From Gammaproteobacteria bacterium (GTDB lineage Bacteria > Pseudomonadota > Gammaproteobacteria > Burkholderiales > Sulfuricellaceae), in assembly GCA_018823025.1 (NCBI GenBank), contig JAHJJI010000142.1, positions 1 through 64,000 of the forward strand: 64,000 nt of DNA, written 5' to 3'. Of the stretch, positions 8,426-20,466 are shown piece by piece. The first letter of the stretch is position 1. Each line of letters begins with the position of its first letter. The notes beneath the pieces were generated by a model. That model saw only the letters and a list, made by a program, of their open reading frames with translations, ran no database searches and was not told where the DNA came from. Made by a program: the position numbers and the translations under genes.

Positions 8426-9463
8426 ATGGATATCAAGTTAACAGAGTTCTCGTCTGGTGGGGGCTGCGGCTGCAAAATTTCTCCGGCGGTTTTGAGCGAA
8501 ATTCTTTCCACCATGCCAGCGCGCGCGATTTTTCCAGATTTGCTGGTCGGGATCGAATCCAGCGACGATGCTGCAGTTTATCGCTTGAATGCGGCACAGG
8601 CGATTGTTGCGACAACCGATTTCTTCATGCCTATCGTGGACGATCCATTCGATTTTGGACGAATTGCCGCCACCAATGCGATTTCCGATATCTACGCCAT
8701 GGGCGCACAGCCGATCATGGCGCTCGCCATCGTCGGGATGCCGGTCGGCAAGCTGCCGGTCGAGGTGATCCGTGAAATCCTCAAGGGTGGCGAATCGGTG
8801 TGTGCGGTGGCGGGCATTCCGATCGGTGGTGGACATTCGATCGATTCTACTGAGCCCATATATGGGCTGGTAGCGCTGGGTATTGTCCATCCCGACCGGG
8901 TCAAGCGCAACGACAGGGCTCAGGCGGGCGATGCGCTGATTCTTGGAAAAGGTCTCGGTATTGGCATTATGAGCGCGGCACTGAAGAAAAACGAGCTGTC
9001 AGAGGAGGGTTATCAGCAGATGATAGCCAGCGCCACCCAGCTCAACACGCCGGGGTCGGTGCTGGCCGCCATGTCGGGCGTGCATGGGTTGACCGACGTT
9101 ACCGGTTTTGGATTGCTGGGCCACCTGCTGGAAATCTGCCACGGTTCCAAACTGGCTGCCGAGGTCGAATTCGATCGATTGCCCTTGCTCCCGGTAGCGC
9201 TGAACCTGGCAAAACAGGGTTATGCGCCGGGTGCGGCTGCGCGTAACTGGGCAAGTTATGGACACGAAGTCAGTTTGCCCGCAACCATGCCGGAATGGCA
9301 GAAAAATATGCTGTGCGATCCACAAACCAGTGGTGGGTTGCTGGTGGCTTGCGCCCAGGAAGAGGTGGAAAGCGTACTCGAGATATTCAACCAGCAGGGT
9401 TTCGGCTATGCAGGTGTGATCGGTTCGCTGTGTGCCGGAAAGCCTGGAATATCTGTAAAGTGA
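8426..9463 (+). CDS. selD: Selenophosphate synthase
   Basis: 345-residue SelD that makes selenophosphate from selenide and ATP. The glycine-rich N-terminal loop SSGGGCGCKISP carries the catalytic Cys14 (not selenocysteine) and Lys17. AIR-synthase-like domains follow, with the DDAAVY metal-binding segment near residue 50 and a C-terminal CDPQTSGGLL. It is divergent from mnmH. No selA, selB or selC is visible here, so from this window the product can be tied only to tRNA modification. Confidence 0.96.
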   Translation: MDIKLTEFSSGGGCGCKISPAVLSEILSTMPARAIFPDLLVGIESSDDAAVYRLNAAQAIVATTDFFMPIVDDPFDFGRIAATNAISDIYAMGAQPIMALAIVGMPVGKLPVEVIREILKGGESVCAVAGIPIGGGHSIDSTEPIYGLVALGIVHPDRVKRNDRAQAGDALILGKGLGIGIMSAALKKNELSEEGYQQMIASATQLNTPGSVLAAMSGVHGLTDVTGFGLLGHLLEICHGSKLAAEVEFDRLPLLPVALNLAKQGYAPGAAARNWASYGHEVSLPATMPEWQKNMLCDPQTSGGLLVACAQEEVESVLEIFNQQGFGYAGVIGSLCAGKPGISVK

Positions 9464-9526
9464 TTATTAAACAAAATAATACAAACAAATATTAATGTTG
9501 ATTATAGATAACCAAGCGGGTGGATC

Positions 9527-10213
9527 ATGGTTAAGTTGCTGATTATTGAGGACGATGAGGCTGCTGCGGGTTCTCTGAAACGTGGGCTGGTGGAAGCCGG
9601 CTACGCCGTCGAACTGGCTCATGATGGCGAGCGTGGCTTGCAGCAGGCTCAGGCCGGGGATCACGACCTGTGGGTGATCGATATCATGTTGCCCGGACGC
9701 GATGGGTTGTCGGTTCTGAAGACGCTGCGGGATCAGGGTAGACGTACTCCAGCTCTGATCCTGAGCGCACTCGGTAAGGTGGACGACCGGGTGGAGGGCT
9801 TGCGTGTCGGTGGCGATGATTATGTGGTCAAGCCTTACGCTTTTGACGAATTGCTGGCGCGGATCGAGGCGCTGCTGCGACGTGTGCGGAGCTTTGGCAG
9901 CGGTCCGGAAACCATGCTGGAACTCGCTGATCTTAAAATGGACTTGCTCAGTCGCAATGTGACCCGCGGTGGCCAGGAAATCGATTTGCAGCCGCGCGAA
10001 TTTCGCCTGCTGGAATACCTGATGCGTCACGCTGGTCAAGTGGTGACGCGCACCATGCTGCTGGAAAATGTCTGGGAGTATTTCTTCGATCCTCAGACCA
10101 ATGTCGTGGATGTCCACATCAGCCGGCTGCGTCAGAAAATCGACAAATCCTTTGCCACGCCCCTGTTGCACACAGTGCGGGGACGCGGCTATATCCTGCG
10201 TCCGGAAGCATAA
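9527..10213 (+). CDS. OmpR-family response regulator
   Basis: 228 residues: receiver domain with acidic pocket D9/D10, phospho-acceptor D52 (VIDIMLPGRDG) and K102 (VVKPYAF), then a winged-helix DNA-binding domain ending in TVRGRGYILRPE. Closest in style to the CusR/QseB group. The kinase gene follows with no gap. Confidence 0.95.
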   Translation: MVKLLIIEDDEAAAGSLKRGLVEAGYAVELAHDGERGLQQAQAGDHDLWVIDIMLPGRDGLSVLKTLRDQGRRTPALILSALGKVDDRVEGLRVGGDDYVVKPYAFDELLARIEALLRRVRSFGSGPETMLELADLKMDLLSRNVTRGGQEIDLQPREFRLLEYLMRHAGQVVTRTMLLENVWEYFFDPQTNVVDVHISRLRQKIDKSFATPLLHTVRGRGYILRPEA

Positions 10214-11041
10214 GTGTTCGGGGTGTGGCTTTCATTGGTTCTTCTGCTGTGCCTGCTTGGTGGGGTTGCCGGCTTCTGGTGGCTGCAACGTCGGCGGCAG
10301 CAACAGAAAGAGGCCTTGCTGCGTCGTCAACTGGTTTCGGTGACTCAAAGCTCCCGACAGACGGGTGACAATATCGCTCACGATTTAAGAACACCGTTGA
10401 CGCGCTTGCGAGCTGATGTTGAAGATGCATTGCGACATGACGATAGCGAGATGCATCGTGCCACTCTTGAAAGAGTGCTCGACGAAATCCAGAACATGCA
10501 GAATATTGTCAATGCCTTGCTTGCTCTCAGCCAAGCCGAGGCGGGTGTCATGCGGGTGAGAAAAAAGACCGTGGACCTGTCCGGGTTGCTGGAAGAACTC
10601 ATTGAACTATACATACCCTCTGCCGAAGAACGGCAGCTCACCCTTCAAGGCAGGATTGCCCCAAATCTTAACATCGAAGCCGACCGCCAGTTATTGGCAC
10701 GGATTTTCGCCAACCTTTTCGACAATGAGCTCAAGTACGTTCCAGCCGGCGGTACCATCCTGCTGACAGCCCTCGCCAGTGGACCCCATGTGGAAATCAG
10801 GGTAGAGGATGACGGCCCGGGTATTCCAGTTGAAATGCGTGACAAGATTTTCGAGCGCTTTGCCCGTCTTGATCCAAGTCGAACACTGTCTGGTGGATCC
10901 GGGCTGGGACTCTCCCTGGTCAAGGCTTTTGCGCAGCTGCTTCAAGGCGAAGTGCGCGTAGTGGAAAGCAGTTTGGGTGGGGCGGCATTTATCCTGACTT
11001 TGCCAGCATCGGCTGCAGAACTTTCCAAACCCTCTCCATGA
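10214..11041 (+). CDS. Short membrane histidine kinase without sensor domain
   Basis: 275-residue kinase starting with GTG directly after the regulator stop. One membrane helix (about residues 4-24) is followed within 30 residues by the H box GDNIAHDLRTPLTRLR (His56), then the N box (NLFDNELKYVP), VEDDGPGIP and GSGLGLSLV. Kinases with this type of H box normally have two helices, a periplasmic domain and a HAMP linker before it; here all of that is missing. There is no frameshifted remnant, because the upstream sequence is the intact regulator. The signal is unknown. The 3' end overlaps tesA by 53 bp tail to tail. Confidence 0.9.
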   Translation: MFGVWLSLVLLLCLLGGVAGFWWLQRRRQQQKEALLRRQLVSVTQSSRQTGDNIAHDLRTPLTRLRADVEDALRHDDSEMHRATLERVLDEIQNMQNIVNALLALSQAEAGVMRVRKKTVDLSGLLEELIELYIPSAEERQLTLQGRIAPNLNIEADRQLLARIFANLFDNELKYVPAGGTILLTALASGPHVEIRVEDDGPGIPVEMRDKIFERFARLDPSRTLSGGSGLGLSLVKAFAQLLQGEVRVVESSLGGAAFILTLPASAAELSKPSP

Positions 11042-11615
11042 TCATCGGTTGCGCAGCTGTAGTGGGATGTAGTCCATCAGCCTGAAATAGTTCCGGATTG
11101 TCGGCAAAACCATCAAGCAGAAAGGGAAGTAGTGAGATCTTATGACGCTGCGCTGCCTGTTGGTAGATAGACTGGAACTTGGCGGCATAGGCGCTGCCAT
11201 AGTTGGGGGGAAGGCGCATTCCGATCAGCAGTACACGGGCTTTGCTTTTGCGACAGGCAGTAATGATGGCATTAAGGTTGGATGCGGCGGCATCAAGTGG
11301 CAGACCGCGTAAGCCGTCGTTCGCTCCCAGTTCCAGGATTACCACCGCTGGCCGGTGCTCGGCCAAAACCTGTTCGATTCTGTATCGGCCGCCGCTCGTG
11401 GTTTCACCGCTGATGCTGGCGTTGATCACCCGGTAGCCGGGCCGTTTTTGGTGTATCCGCTGATCGAGGAGAGACACCCAGCCGCTGTCGGCAGGAATGC
11501 CGTAGGAAGCTGAAAGACTGTCCCCGAGCACGAGGATGACTGGCGCGGATTGGGTGGCTTGGGCAGCGACGGCCCAGAGCAGGAAACAGACAATCAAAAG
11601 CAGGCGCGTAACCAT
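10989..11615 (-). CDS. tesA: Arylesterase / TesA-type SGNH lipase
   Basis: 208-residue periplasmic SGNH hydrolase. A signal peptide ([20 protein letters not shown]) is followed by block [10 protein letters not shown] (Ser nucleophile), block [11 protein letters not shown] and block V DGLHP with the Asp/His pair. The family hydrolyses acyl-CoA, lysophospholipid and aryl esters. The gene diverges from ybbA, the arrangement also seen in E. coli (tesA next to ybbA-ybbP), and the two start codons overlap by 2 bp. Confidence 0.93.
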   Translation of the reverse strand: MVTRLLLIVCFLLWAVAAQATQSAPVILVLGDSLSASYGIPADSGWVSLLDQRIHQKRPGYRVINASISGETTSGGRYRIEQVLAEHRPAVVILELGANDGLRGLPLDAAASNLNAIITACRKSKARVLLIGMRLPPNYGSAYAAKFQSIYQQAAQRHKISLLPFLLDGFADNPELFQADGLHPTTAAQPMIMERVWKVLQPMLAKSG

Positions 11616-12306
11616 GAATGCATCCCATCAAAATTTTATTGTGCAGGCAATTGCGCTAACCAAGCAAGTGACCAGCGAGGGGGCGCCGTTGATCATCCTC
11701 GATCAGCTCGATTTCTCGGCATCGCCGGGCGAATCGGTTGCCGTTCTGGGTGCTTCCGGTTCGGGAAAATCCACCCTGCTCGGCTTGCTGGCTGGCTTGG
11801 ATGTGCCAACAGGCGGCAAGGTTTTGCTAGAGGGCACCGATCTGTTTGCACTCGATGAGGATGGGCGGGCAGCCTTGCGCGGACGACTCGTTGGATTTGT
11901 ATTCCAGTCGTTTCAACTCCTGCCGGCGCTGACTGCGCTGGAAAACGTGATGCTGCCACTGGAACTTGCCGGGGTGAATGGCGCTCGCATCGAGGCGGTT
12001 GCTGCGCTGGAGCAGGTAGGGCTGGCGCAGAGGGCTTCCCATTATCCGCGCCAGCTCTCTGGCGGCGAGCAGCAGCGTGTGGCAATTGCCCGTGCTTTTT
12101 CTGTCAACCCGCGCCTGTTGCTGGCCGATGAGCCGACAGGCAACCTCGACAGCGCGACTGGCGAGCGCATCATTGACCTGCTATTTCAGCTGAACGAGGA
12201 ACACGGTACCACGCTGATCCTGGTGACCCACGACGACAGTCTGGCGCAACGCTGTAAGCGACGTTTGCACCTTGATAGAGGTGTTCTAGTTCGGGAAGTT
12301 GCATGA
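11614..12306 (+). CDS. ybbA: ABC transporter ATP-binding protein, YbbA type
   Basis: 230 residues with Walker [10 protein letters not shown], signature [15 protein letters not shown], Walker [13 protein letters not shown] and the switch histidine in LVTHD. It belongs to the LolD/MacB-like subgroup that works with FtsX-type permeases. ATG 11614 (MNASHQNF) is chosen because the longer open frame upstream lies inside tesA. The start codon shares two bases with the tesA start on the other strand. The stop overlaps ybbP by 4 bp (ATGA). Confidence 0.94.
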   Translation: MNASHQNFIVQAIALTKQVTSEGAPLIILDQLDFSASPGESVAVLGASGSGKSTLLGLLAGLDVPTGGKVLLEGTDLFALDEDGRAALRGRLVGFVFQSFQLLPALTALENVMLPLELAGVNGARIEAVAALEQVGLAQRASHYPRQLSGGEQQRVAIARAFSVNPRLLLADEPTGNLDSATGERIIDLLFQLNEEHGTTLILVTHDDSLAQRCKRRLHLDRGVLVREVA

Positions 12307-14795
12307 ACAGCTTTGCCCTTTCTCTGCGTATGCTGCATCGCGAGTGGCGTGCCGGGGAACTGCGCGTGCTGGCCGTTGCATTGGTGATTGCAGTGGCCAG
12401 CGTCACATCGGTCGGTTTCTTTACCGACCGCGTCGGGCGGGCATTGGCGCAACAGGCGAATATGCTGTTGGGTGCAGATCTGGCGCTTATCTCGGACCAT
12501 CCGCTGGATAGCGTTTTTGAGCGCGAGGCGTTGCAGCGTGGTCTGCAGACGGCTCACACACTGAGTTTTCCCAGCATGGTACTGCATGGGGAACGCGCCC
12601 AACTGGCGGAAATCAAGGCGGTGAGCCGCAACTATCCGCTACGTGGGCAGCTGCGGGTGTCGCAGCGACCTTACGCCCCGGATAGCGCCAGTAGCGAGAT
12701 TCCGGAAACTGGCACGGTATGGCCTGACCAGCGCCTGTTTAATCAGATGGATGTGGGGGCCGACACAGAACTGGAAGTAGGGACAAGTCATCTGGCCGTG
12801 TCTGCCATTCTGACCCGGGAGCCGGATCGTGCCGGCGTCCTGTTCAATATTGCGCCGCGCCTGCTGATGAATATTCAGGATATTCCGGCGACCGGGTTGA
12901 TTCAAGAGGGCAGCCGCGTCAGCTACCGTCTGCTGGTTGCAGGAGAGGTCGGCACGGTTGAATCCTTCCGCGCCTGGGCTGCAACACGGCTGAAGCGCGG
13001 CGAGCGTCTGGAAGGGGTGTCGGACGCTCGTCCGGAAATCCGCGCTGCGCTGTCGCGGGCGGAGCGCTTCCTCGGTCTGGCTGCGCTTACCAGCATTGTT
13101 CTGGCAGCGGTGGCGGTGGTTATGGCGACACGCAGATTCATGGCTCGACATCTCGACAACTGCGCTGTGATGCGATGCCTGGGTGCCCAGCAGCGGCTTA
13201 TTTTCCGGCTTTACCTGTTCCAGTTTCTCCTGCTTGGCATGCTGGCCAGCCTGATCGGCTGTCTGCTTGGTTATTTCGGGCAGATGGTGCTGGCGCATCA
13301 GTTGGGCAGTTTGATTTCCGCCGATCTGCCCCTGCCGTCGATGCTGCCGGCCGTACAGGGAATTCTGACCGGCATGGTGACGCTGTTGGGGTTTTCGCTG
13401 CCTTTTCTGCAGCAGCTGAAGCATGTCCCTGCCCTGCGCGTGTTGCGCCGCGAGATCGGCCCCCCCGGGCGTTTCGGTTTGTTCGGTTTTGCTTTAGGGC
13501 TTGCTGGTATTTCCGGGCTGGTGCTATGGCAGGCTGGGGATGTCAGGCTGGGTGGTTATGCGCTGGCGGGCTTGTTTTCGGCCATCCTGGTCGCTGCACT
13601 GCTGGCGCTGTTGCTGATCAGGGCATTGTCCGGGATGCGTCGCCAGGCCGCCGCATCGTGGCGCTATGGGCTGGCCAACATTGCACGGCGGGCGGGTGGC
13701 AGCGTGGTGCAGGTGAGTGCTTTTAGCCTGGGAATGCTGATGTTGCTTCTGTTGACCGTAGTGCGCGGCGATCTGATGCAAAGCTGGCAATCCACGCTGC
13801 CGGCCGATGCGCCCAACCGTTTCGTGATCAACATTCAGCCCGATCAGGTTAAGTTACTGAGAGAATTTTTCCATGCGCGCCACTTGCCACCGCCGCCGCT
13901 CTACCCGATGGTGCGCGGCAGGTTGCTGGCGGTTAACGGCAAGCCGGTAGCTACCGTGGAATATCCCGATCAGCGCGCGCAACGGCTGCTTGAGCGGGAA
14001 TTCAACCTTTCCTGGTCGGATCTCCTGCCTGATGAAAATCAGCTTGTCGCCGGAAAATGGTGGCCTCAGAGTGGGCATGTCAGTGCTCAACTGTCGGTCG
14101 AGGAGGGTATCGCCCAGACGCTCGGCATAAAATTGGGCGATGAACTGAGTTACAGTGTCGGTGGTACAAATTTCGGCGCGCGGGTAGCGAATCTGCGTAA
14201 GGTCAACTGGGATTCCTTTCGCGTCAATTTCTTCGTGATCGCCTCGCCCGGCGTGCTGGAAAAATTTCCCGCCAGCTATATCACCAGTTTCCATTTGCCT
14301 GAAGCGCAGGGAGGCCTGCTTGACGAAATGGTCAAGGCGTTTCCGAATCTGACGGTGATCGACGTGGCCGCCGTAATGAACGAAGTACGCACCATCATGG
14401 ATCGGGTTGCCGGTGCTGTCGAGTTCGTTTTCCTGTTCACCTGGGTGATGGGCTTCACCGTATTGTATGCCGCAATTGCTGCTACCCGCGACGAGCGGGT
14501 ATACGAGACGGCGATATTGCGCACTCTGGGAGCAAGCAGGCGGCAATTGCTGGCTGGCCTGTTCGCCGAGTTTGCCGGGATCGGCTTGCTTGCCGGGTTG
14601 GTTGCCGCGCTCGGCGCGAGCGGAACGAGTTATATCCTGAGCACCCGAATCCTGTCGCTGCCCTATGTGTTCAACTTCTGGCTGCTGCCGGTGGGGATGC
14701 TGGCCGGAACCGTCGCTATCGGCGTTGCCGGTATCGCCGGTTGCTACAGCGTGCTGAATCAGCCCCCTTTGCAGACGATCAGGAATAGCAGCTAG
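12303..14795 (+). CDS. ybbP: Large FtsX-family permease, YbbP type
   Basis: 830-residue inner-membrane protein with an N-terminal helix (about 20-40), a long extracytoplasmic domain (about 45-255), a first FtsX core of several helices (about 255-480), a second extracytoplasmic domain and a final FtsX core (about 690-815). This matches YbbP, the partner of YbbA and genetic neighbour of TesA. Transport or mechanotransmission of a lipid-like substrate is often proposed; the substrate is unknown. It is translationally coupled to ybbA. Confidence 0.93.
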   Translation: MNSFALSLRMLHREWRAGELRVLAVALVIAVASVTSVGFFTDRVGRALAQQANMLLGADLALISDHPLDSVFEREALQRGLQTAHTLSFPSMVLHGERAQLAEIKAVSRNYPLRGQLRVSQRPYAPDSASSEIPETGTVWPDQRLFNQMDVGADTELEVGTSHLAVSAILTREPDRAGVLFNIAPRLLMNIQDIPATGLIQEGSRVSYRLLVAGEVGTVESFRAWAATRLKRGERLEGVSDARPEIRAALSRAERFLGLAALTSIVLAAVAVVMATRRFMARHLDNCAVMRCLGAQQRLIFRLYLFQFLLLGMLASLIGCLLGYFGQMVLAHQLGSLISADLPLPSMLPAVQGILTGMVTLLGFSLPFLQQLKHVPALRVLRREIGPPGRFGLFGFALGLAGISGLVLWQAGDVRLGGYALAGLFSAILVAALLALLLIRALSGMRRQAAASWRYGLANIARRAGGSVVQVSAFSLGMLMLLLLTVVRGDLMQSWQSTLPADAPNRFVINIQPDQVKLLREFFHARHLPPPPLYPMVRGRLLAVNGKPVATVEYPDQRAQRLLEREFNLSWSDLLPDENQLVAGKWWPQSGHVSAQLSVEEGIAQTLGIKLGDELSYSVGGTNFGARVANLRKVNWDSFRVNFFVIASPGVLEKFPASYITSFHLPEAQGGLLDEMVKAFPNLTVIDVAAVMNEVRTIMDRVAGAVEFVFLFTWVMGFTVLYAAIAATRDERVYETAILRTLGASRRQLLAGLFAEFAGIGLLAGLVAALGASGTSYILSTRILSLPYVFNFWLLPVGMLAGTVAIGVAGIAGCYSVLNQPPLQTIRNSS

Positions 14796-14833
14796 AATTC
14801 GTCTTTTACATTATCTTACCTGTAGGAAACACC

Positions 14834-16033
14834 ATGAAATTCGGCACCCCGTTAAGCCCTAGCGCAACCCGCGTCATGCTGCTCGGCAGCGGCGAACTCG
14901 GCAAGGAGGTGATTATCGCCTTGCAGCGCCTCGGTGTGGAAGTGATCGCAGTGGACCGCTATGCAAACGCGCCCGGCCATCAAGTGGCGCATCGCGCGCA
15001 CGTCATCAATATGGCCGATGGTGCTGCGCTGCGTGCCCTGGTCGAGCAGGAAAAGCCGCACCTGATCGTGCCAGAGATCGAAGCCATCGCCACCGACATG
15101 TTGGTCGAAATCGAGCGTGATGGACTGGCCGAGGTGATACCCACGGCGCGCGCCGCGCAGTTGACCATGAATCGCGAAGGCATACGCCGACTGGCGGCAG
15201 AAACGCTGCAACTGCCGGTTTCGCCCTATGCCTTCGCAGACAGCCTGGAAGATCTTCAGGCGGCGATCGACGGTGGAATTGGTTATCCCTGCATCGTCAA
15301 ACCGGTGATGTCCTCCTCCGGCAAGGGCCAATCCAGGCTGGATGGCCCTGCCGATGTCAAAATGGCATGGGATTATGCCGCCAGCGGAGGTCGGGTAAAT
15401 CAGGGGCGGGTAATCGTCGAAGGTTTTATTGATTTCGAGTACGAAATTACGCTGCTCACCGTGCGCGCGGTGGGCGCCTCGGGCCAAGTGGAAACCTTTT
15501 TCTGCGAGCCGATCGGCCACGTCCAGGTCAAGGGAGACTATGTCGAAAGTTGGCAGCCGCAGCCGATGAGCGACGCGGCGCTGGCCCGTTCGCGCGAAAT
15601 TGCTGGGGCGGTGACGGATAACCTGGGCGGGCGTGGCATTTTTGGGGTCGAATTGTTCGTCAAGGGCGACCAGGTTTGGTTTTCCGAAGTCAGCCCGCGC
15701 CCGCACGATACCGGCATGGTGACAATGTGCAGCCAGATCCAGAGCGAATTCGATCTGCATGCCCGCGCCATTCTTGGTCTGCCGGTGGACACATGTCTGC
15801 GGGCACCTGGGGCCAGCGCAGTGATTTATGGGGGTATGGAGGCGACCGGCATTTTCTTTGAAGGCGTGGCGGACGCCTTGGCCGTACCGCAGAGCGACCT
15901 GCGTCTGTTCGGCAAGCCGGAGAGCTTCACCCGCCGCCGCATGGGTGTGGCACTCGCCAACGGTAAAGATATAGAAGAGGCGCGCGGTCGGGCCAAACTC
16001 GTGGCGAGCAAAGTCAGACCGGTGCGAGGCTAG
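14834..16033 (+). CDS. purT: Formate-dependent GAR transformylase
   Basis: 399-residue ATP-grasp enzyme that makes formyl-GAR from GAR, formate and ATP in purine synthesis. It begins [26 protein letters not shown] and has the ATP-grasp segment [15 protein letters not shown] and [13 protein letters not shown], all characteristic of PurT rather than PurK. A truncated hemoglobin gene begins 2 bp after its stop. Confidence 0.97.
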   Translation: MKFGTPLSPSATRVMLLGSGELGKEVIIALQRLGVEVIAVDRYANAPGHQVAHRAHVINMADGAALRALVEQEKPHLIVPEIEAIATDMLVEIERDGLAEVIPTARAAQLTMNREGIRRLAAETLQLPVSPYAFADSLEDLQAAIDGGIGYPCIVKPVMSSSGKGQSRLDGPADVKMAWDYAASGGRVNQGRVIVEGFIDFEYEITLLTVRAVGASGQVETFFCEPIGHVQVKGDYVESWQPQPMSDAALARSREIAGAVTDNLGGRGIFGVELFVKGDQVWFSEVSPRPHDTGMVTMCSQIQSEFDLHARAILGLPVDTCLRAPGASAVIYGGMEATGIFFEGVADALAVPQSDLRLFGKPESFTRRRMGVALANGKDIEEARGRAKLVASKVRPVRG

Positions 16034-16035
16034 GC

Positions 16036-16416
16036 ATGCAGACACATTACGAAAGAATTGGCGGCGAGGAAGTGGTGCACAAACTGGTTGACCGCTTTTA
16101 CGACCTGATGGACCAGCAGCAGGATTTCCAAAGTATCCGCGAACTGCATGCCAAGAGCCTGAAGGCTTCGCGCGAGAAGTTGTTTATGTTCCTGTCCGGC
16201 TGGCTCGGTGGGCCGCAACTGTATGTAGAGAAATACGGCCATCCGCGCTTGCGCCAGCGGCACCTGCCATTTGCAATCGGCGATGCGGAGCGCGACCAGT
16301 GGATGAACTGCATGATTCAGGCAATGCAGGATCTGTGTCTGGAAGAGGGCTTGCGCAAGGAGCTGGCTGCCGCCTTCCAGAAAACCGCCGATTTTATGCG
16401 CAACAAGGAAAGTTGA
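16036..16416 (+). CDS. Group II truncated hemoglobin
   Basis: 126 residues. It starts YERIGGEEVVHKLVDRFYDLM and carries the group II features SGWLGGPQLYVEKYGHPRLRQRH (proximal His in the GHPRLR segment) and a late Trp (DQWMNCMIQAM). Such proteins bind O2 or NO, and roles in oxygen delivery or NO detoxification are proposed. The 2-bp gap to purT suggests one transcript. Confidence 0.93.
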   Translation: MQTHYERIGGEEVVHKLVDRFYDLMDQQQDFQSIRELHAKSLKASREKLFMFLSGWLGGPQLYVEKYGHPRLRQRHLPFAIGDAERDQWMNCMIQAMQDLCLEEGLRKELAAAFQKTADFMRNKES

Positions 16417-16503
16417 TTGTCCCTTGAAATGACAAAACCGTAACCCTTCGTGCTCTGGCAAATCTCTATAATCCGAATCGCAATGTTTGCCGGAGAGAAA
16501 AAA

Positions 16504-16833
16504 ATGAAAGTCTTGATGTTGTTGGTGATGGGCGTGTTGGTGGTTGCTGCAAGTACAGCGAAAGCCATGGATAGTGATGCGATTCTGGGTGGGGCACTGG
16601 GCGGTGGAGCTGGCGCCGCAATTGGTTCAGCCATGGGTGGGCGCGATGGCGCAATTATCGGTGGCGCTGTGGGTGGTGCGGCTGGTGTCGCGGTGGCAAC
16701 GTCCGACCGCAGACGTGAAACCGTGAGAGTGAGAAAAGAAGTCGTCTATGTTGATGACCATGATCATCGCGACAATGGGCGGCATCGCGGCCACTACAAG
16801 AATAAACACAAGTACGGTCGCCATGACGATTGA
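16504..16833 (+). CDS. Secreted glycine-zipper protein with basic/His-rich tail
   Basis: 109 residues: signal peptide (MKVLMLLVMGVLVVAASTAKA), a Gly-zipper region with repeated GGALGGGAG, GSAMGG and GGAVGGAAG units, then a charged tail rich in Asp, His, Arg and Lys. ATG 16504 has GGAGAG upstream. The zipper could insert in or span a membrane; no function is known. Confidence 0.8.
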   Translation: MKVLMLLVMGVLVVAASTAKAMDSDAILGGALGGGAGAAIGSAMGGRDGAIIGGAVGGAAGVAVATSDRRRETVRVRKEVVYVDDHDHRDNGRHRGHYKNKHKYGRHDD

Positions 16834-16852
16834 GTCAGAGTAAAGCGGTGAC

Positions 16853-16885
16853 AAAAAAAGGCGCTCAGTTTCGAGCGCCTTTTTT
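16853..16885. terminator. Bidirectional Rho-independent terminator
   Basis: GGCGCTC / GAGCGCC stem with a 6-nt loop, A7 to the left and T6 to the right. It lies between the convergent glycine-zipper gene and rhlE. Confidence 0.93.
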
Positions 16886-16905
16886 CATGGTGTTGCTAGT
16901 CAGAA

Positions 16906-18216
16906 TTACCGACCGCGGCTGACAGGACGGCCGGTTCCGGTAGCACTCTTGTTCGGGCCGCCGCGACCCGCATAACCTTCGCGGTTGCCGTTGGGGCGAC
17001 CTTCGTAGCCGGGACGACGGTCATTGTTTCCGAATCCAGGACGCTTGCCGGAAGGGCTGGGCGCACTGGAACGCATCGGCCGTTTCGCTTCGAAGCCGGG
17101 AACGATATGTGGGGTGATGGCGTGGCCGGTGAAGCGCTCGATCTTCTTCAGGTTCATCACGTCCTTGCCGGAGGCGAAGGATACCGCAATCCCCGTGCTG
17201 CCAGCGCGGCCGGTACGACCGATGCGGTGAACGTAGTCCTCGGCGAACTTGGGCAGATCGAAGTTGATCACATGGCTGATGCCGGCTACGTCAAGTCCGC
17301 GCGCTGCCACGTCGGTGGCGACCAGGACTTTGATGGCGCCGCTGCGCATGCGGGTGAGGGTGCGGTTACGCGCGCCCTGGTTCATGTCGCCGTGCAGAGC
17401 AGCAGCTTGATGGCCCAGTGCGAACAGGTCTTCTGCCAGCATGTCGGCATCGCGCTTGGTGGAGGTGAATACGATGGCCTGTTTGACATTGATGTCGGTC
17501 AACAGATGCTGCAACAAGCGATTTTTGTGCGACATGTCGTCAACGATATGCAGACGCTGTTCGATGTTCTCGTGCTTGGCCTGTTGCGCGGTCATCTGGA
17601 TGCGCTTGGGATCTTTCAGCAGGCGCTTCGCCAGGGTGGCGATGGTGCCTTCCAGTGTGGCCGAGAAGAGCAGGGTCTGGCGGCTGGCAGGGGTGGCGGC
17701 GGCAATTTTCTCGACGTCGTCGATGAAACCCATGTCCAGCATGCGGTCGGCTTCGTCCAGCACCAGCATTTCCAGGCGCGAGAAGTCGATGCGGCCACGG
17801 TCGAGATGGTCGATCAGGCGGCCAGGCGTGGCGACGAGGATGTCCACAGGCTGCGACAGCAGCTTGTTTTGCAGCGGGTAAGGCATGCCGCCGAGGATGC
17901 TGACGGTTTTGACGCGCATGTGCTTGCTGTATTTGCGAGCAGCATCGTTAACCTGGTTTGCCAGTTCGCGTGTCGGGGTCAATACCAGTATGCGCGGACC
18001 TTTGCTTTTGCTCTGTGAAGGTTCGGTCAGGTATTGCAGCGCAGGCAGGATGAATGCGGCAGTTTTGCCGGTGCCGGTTTGTGCCGAAGCCATCAGGTCG
18101 TGACCTGCGAGTACTTCGGGGATGGCCGCAGCCTGGATCGGTGATGGTTCGGTGTAACCGCTATCGGCGATTGCTTGCAGGATGGCGGGATTCAGATTCA
18201 GTTTTTCAAAAGACAC
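16906..18216 (-). CDS. rhlE: DEAD-box RNA helicase, RhlE type
   Basis: 436 residues with motif I ASAQTGTGKTAAF, motif Ia PTRELA, DEAD (VLDEADRML), SAT (LFSATL) and HRIGRTGR, followed by a Gly/Arg-rich tail (GFGNNDRRPGYEGRPNG...) typical of RhlE and cold-response helicases. I set the start at GTG 18216 (VSFEKLNLN) with AAGGAAAA upstream; the 25 preceding open codons are not homologous. The AT-rich 280-bp leader would suit cold-regulated expression, but that is inference. Confidence 0.95.
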   Translation of the reverse strand: MSFEKLNLNPAILQAIADSGYTEPSPIQAAAIPEVLAGHDLMASAQTGTGKTAAFILPALQYLTEPSQSKSKGPRILVLTPTRELANQVNDAARKYSKHMRVKTVSILGGMPYPLQNKLLSQPVDILVATPGRLIDHLDRGRIDFSRLEMLVLDEADRMLDMGFIDDVEKIAAATPASRQTLLFSATLEGTIATLAKRLLKDPKRIQMTAQQAKHENIEQRLHIVDDMSHKNRLLQHLLTDINVKQAIVFTSTKRDADMLAEDLFALGHQAAALHGDMNQGARNRTLTRMRSGAIKVLVATDVAARGLDVAGISHVINFDLPKFAEDYVHRIGRTGRAGSTGIAVSFASGKDVMNLKKIERFTGHAITPHIVPGFEAKRPMRSSAPSPSGKRPGFGNNDRRPGYEGRPNGNREGYAGRGGPNKSATGTGRPVSRGR

Positions 18217-18504
18217 GTAGTTTTCCTTAAAGTTAAGGTAAAAATAACGCGCAGCAGGCAATAAGCAGGGGTGACCCGATTGACAAGACAAGGGTCAAGT
18301 ACCAAACACCACGCGGCGCTAAAACATCGTCGCTAACCGGGGTGTATCGTACTCAGAAAATTCTGAGAAGGAAGGGTCAGGAGCGATGAACAAAGGCTGA
18401 GAACACATTACTTCAGCCAAGCGGCGCATTATACGGAGATTTTCCAGAAAAGCCAGATATTTATGCTACAATCGCTGACTTTTTTACCTAGCAGGAATCA
18501 ATAC
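18217..18504. promoter_or_regulatory. Divergent control region rhlE / typA
   Basis: 288 bp with no gene. A TACAAT hexamer at 18468-18473, about 32 bp before typA, is a plausible -10 for that gene. The minus-strand part forms a long leader for rhlE. An imperfect hairpin (CAGAAAATTCTG around 18355) is visible, without assigned role. Confidence 0.45.
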
Positions 18505-20313
<1,809 letters not shown>

Positions 20314-20330
20314 CGGCATAACCTGTCAAG

Positions 20331-20376
20331 AATCCCCCGCATTTCCGATCTACAAATCGGGTAGCGGGGGATTTTT
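20331..20376 (+). terminator. Rho-independent terminator of typA
   Basis: Outer stem AATCCCCCGC / GCGGGGGATT, inner stem CCGAT / ATCGG, followed by a T-rich run. Confidence 0.85.
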
Positions 20377-20466
20377 ATTTGGAGGTTAGCCACCCTGATC
20401 TCGGCCTGATAACGGCGCCATCGGTGATGCGTTATAATCTCCTTTCCATTTGATTTAGAGAAAGCC

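Noticed and set aside
14852-16045. 397-codon minus-strand open frame opposite purT
   Set aside because: Pure antisense shadow of purT; the protein has no recognisable motif.
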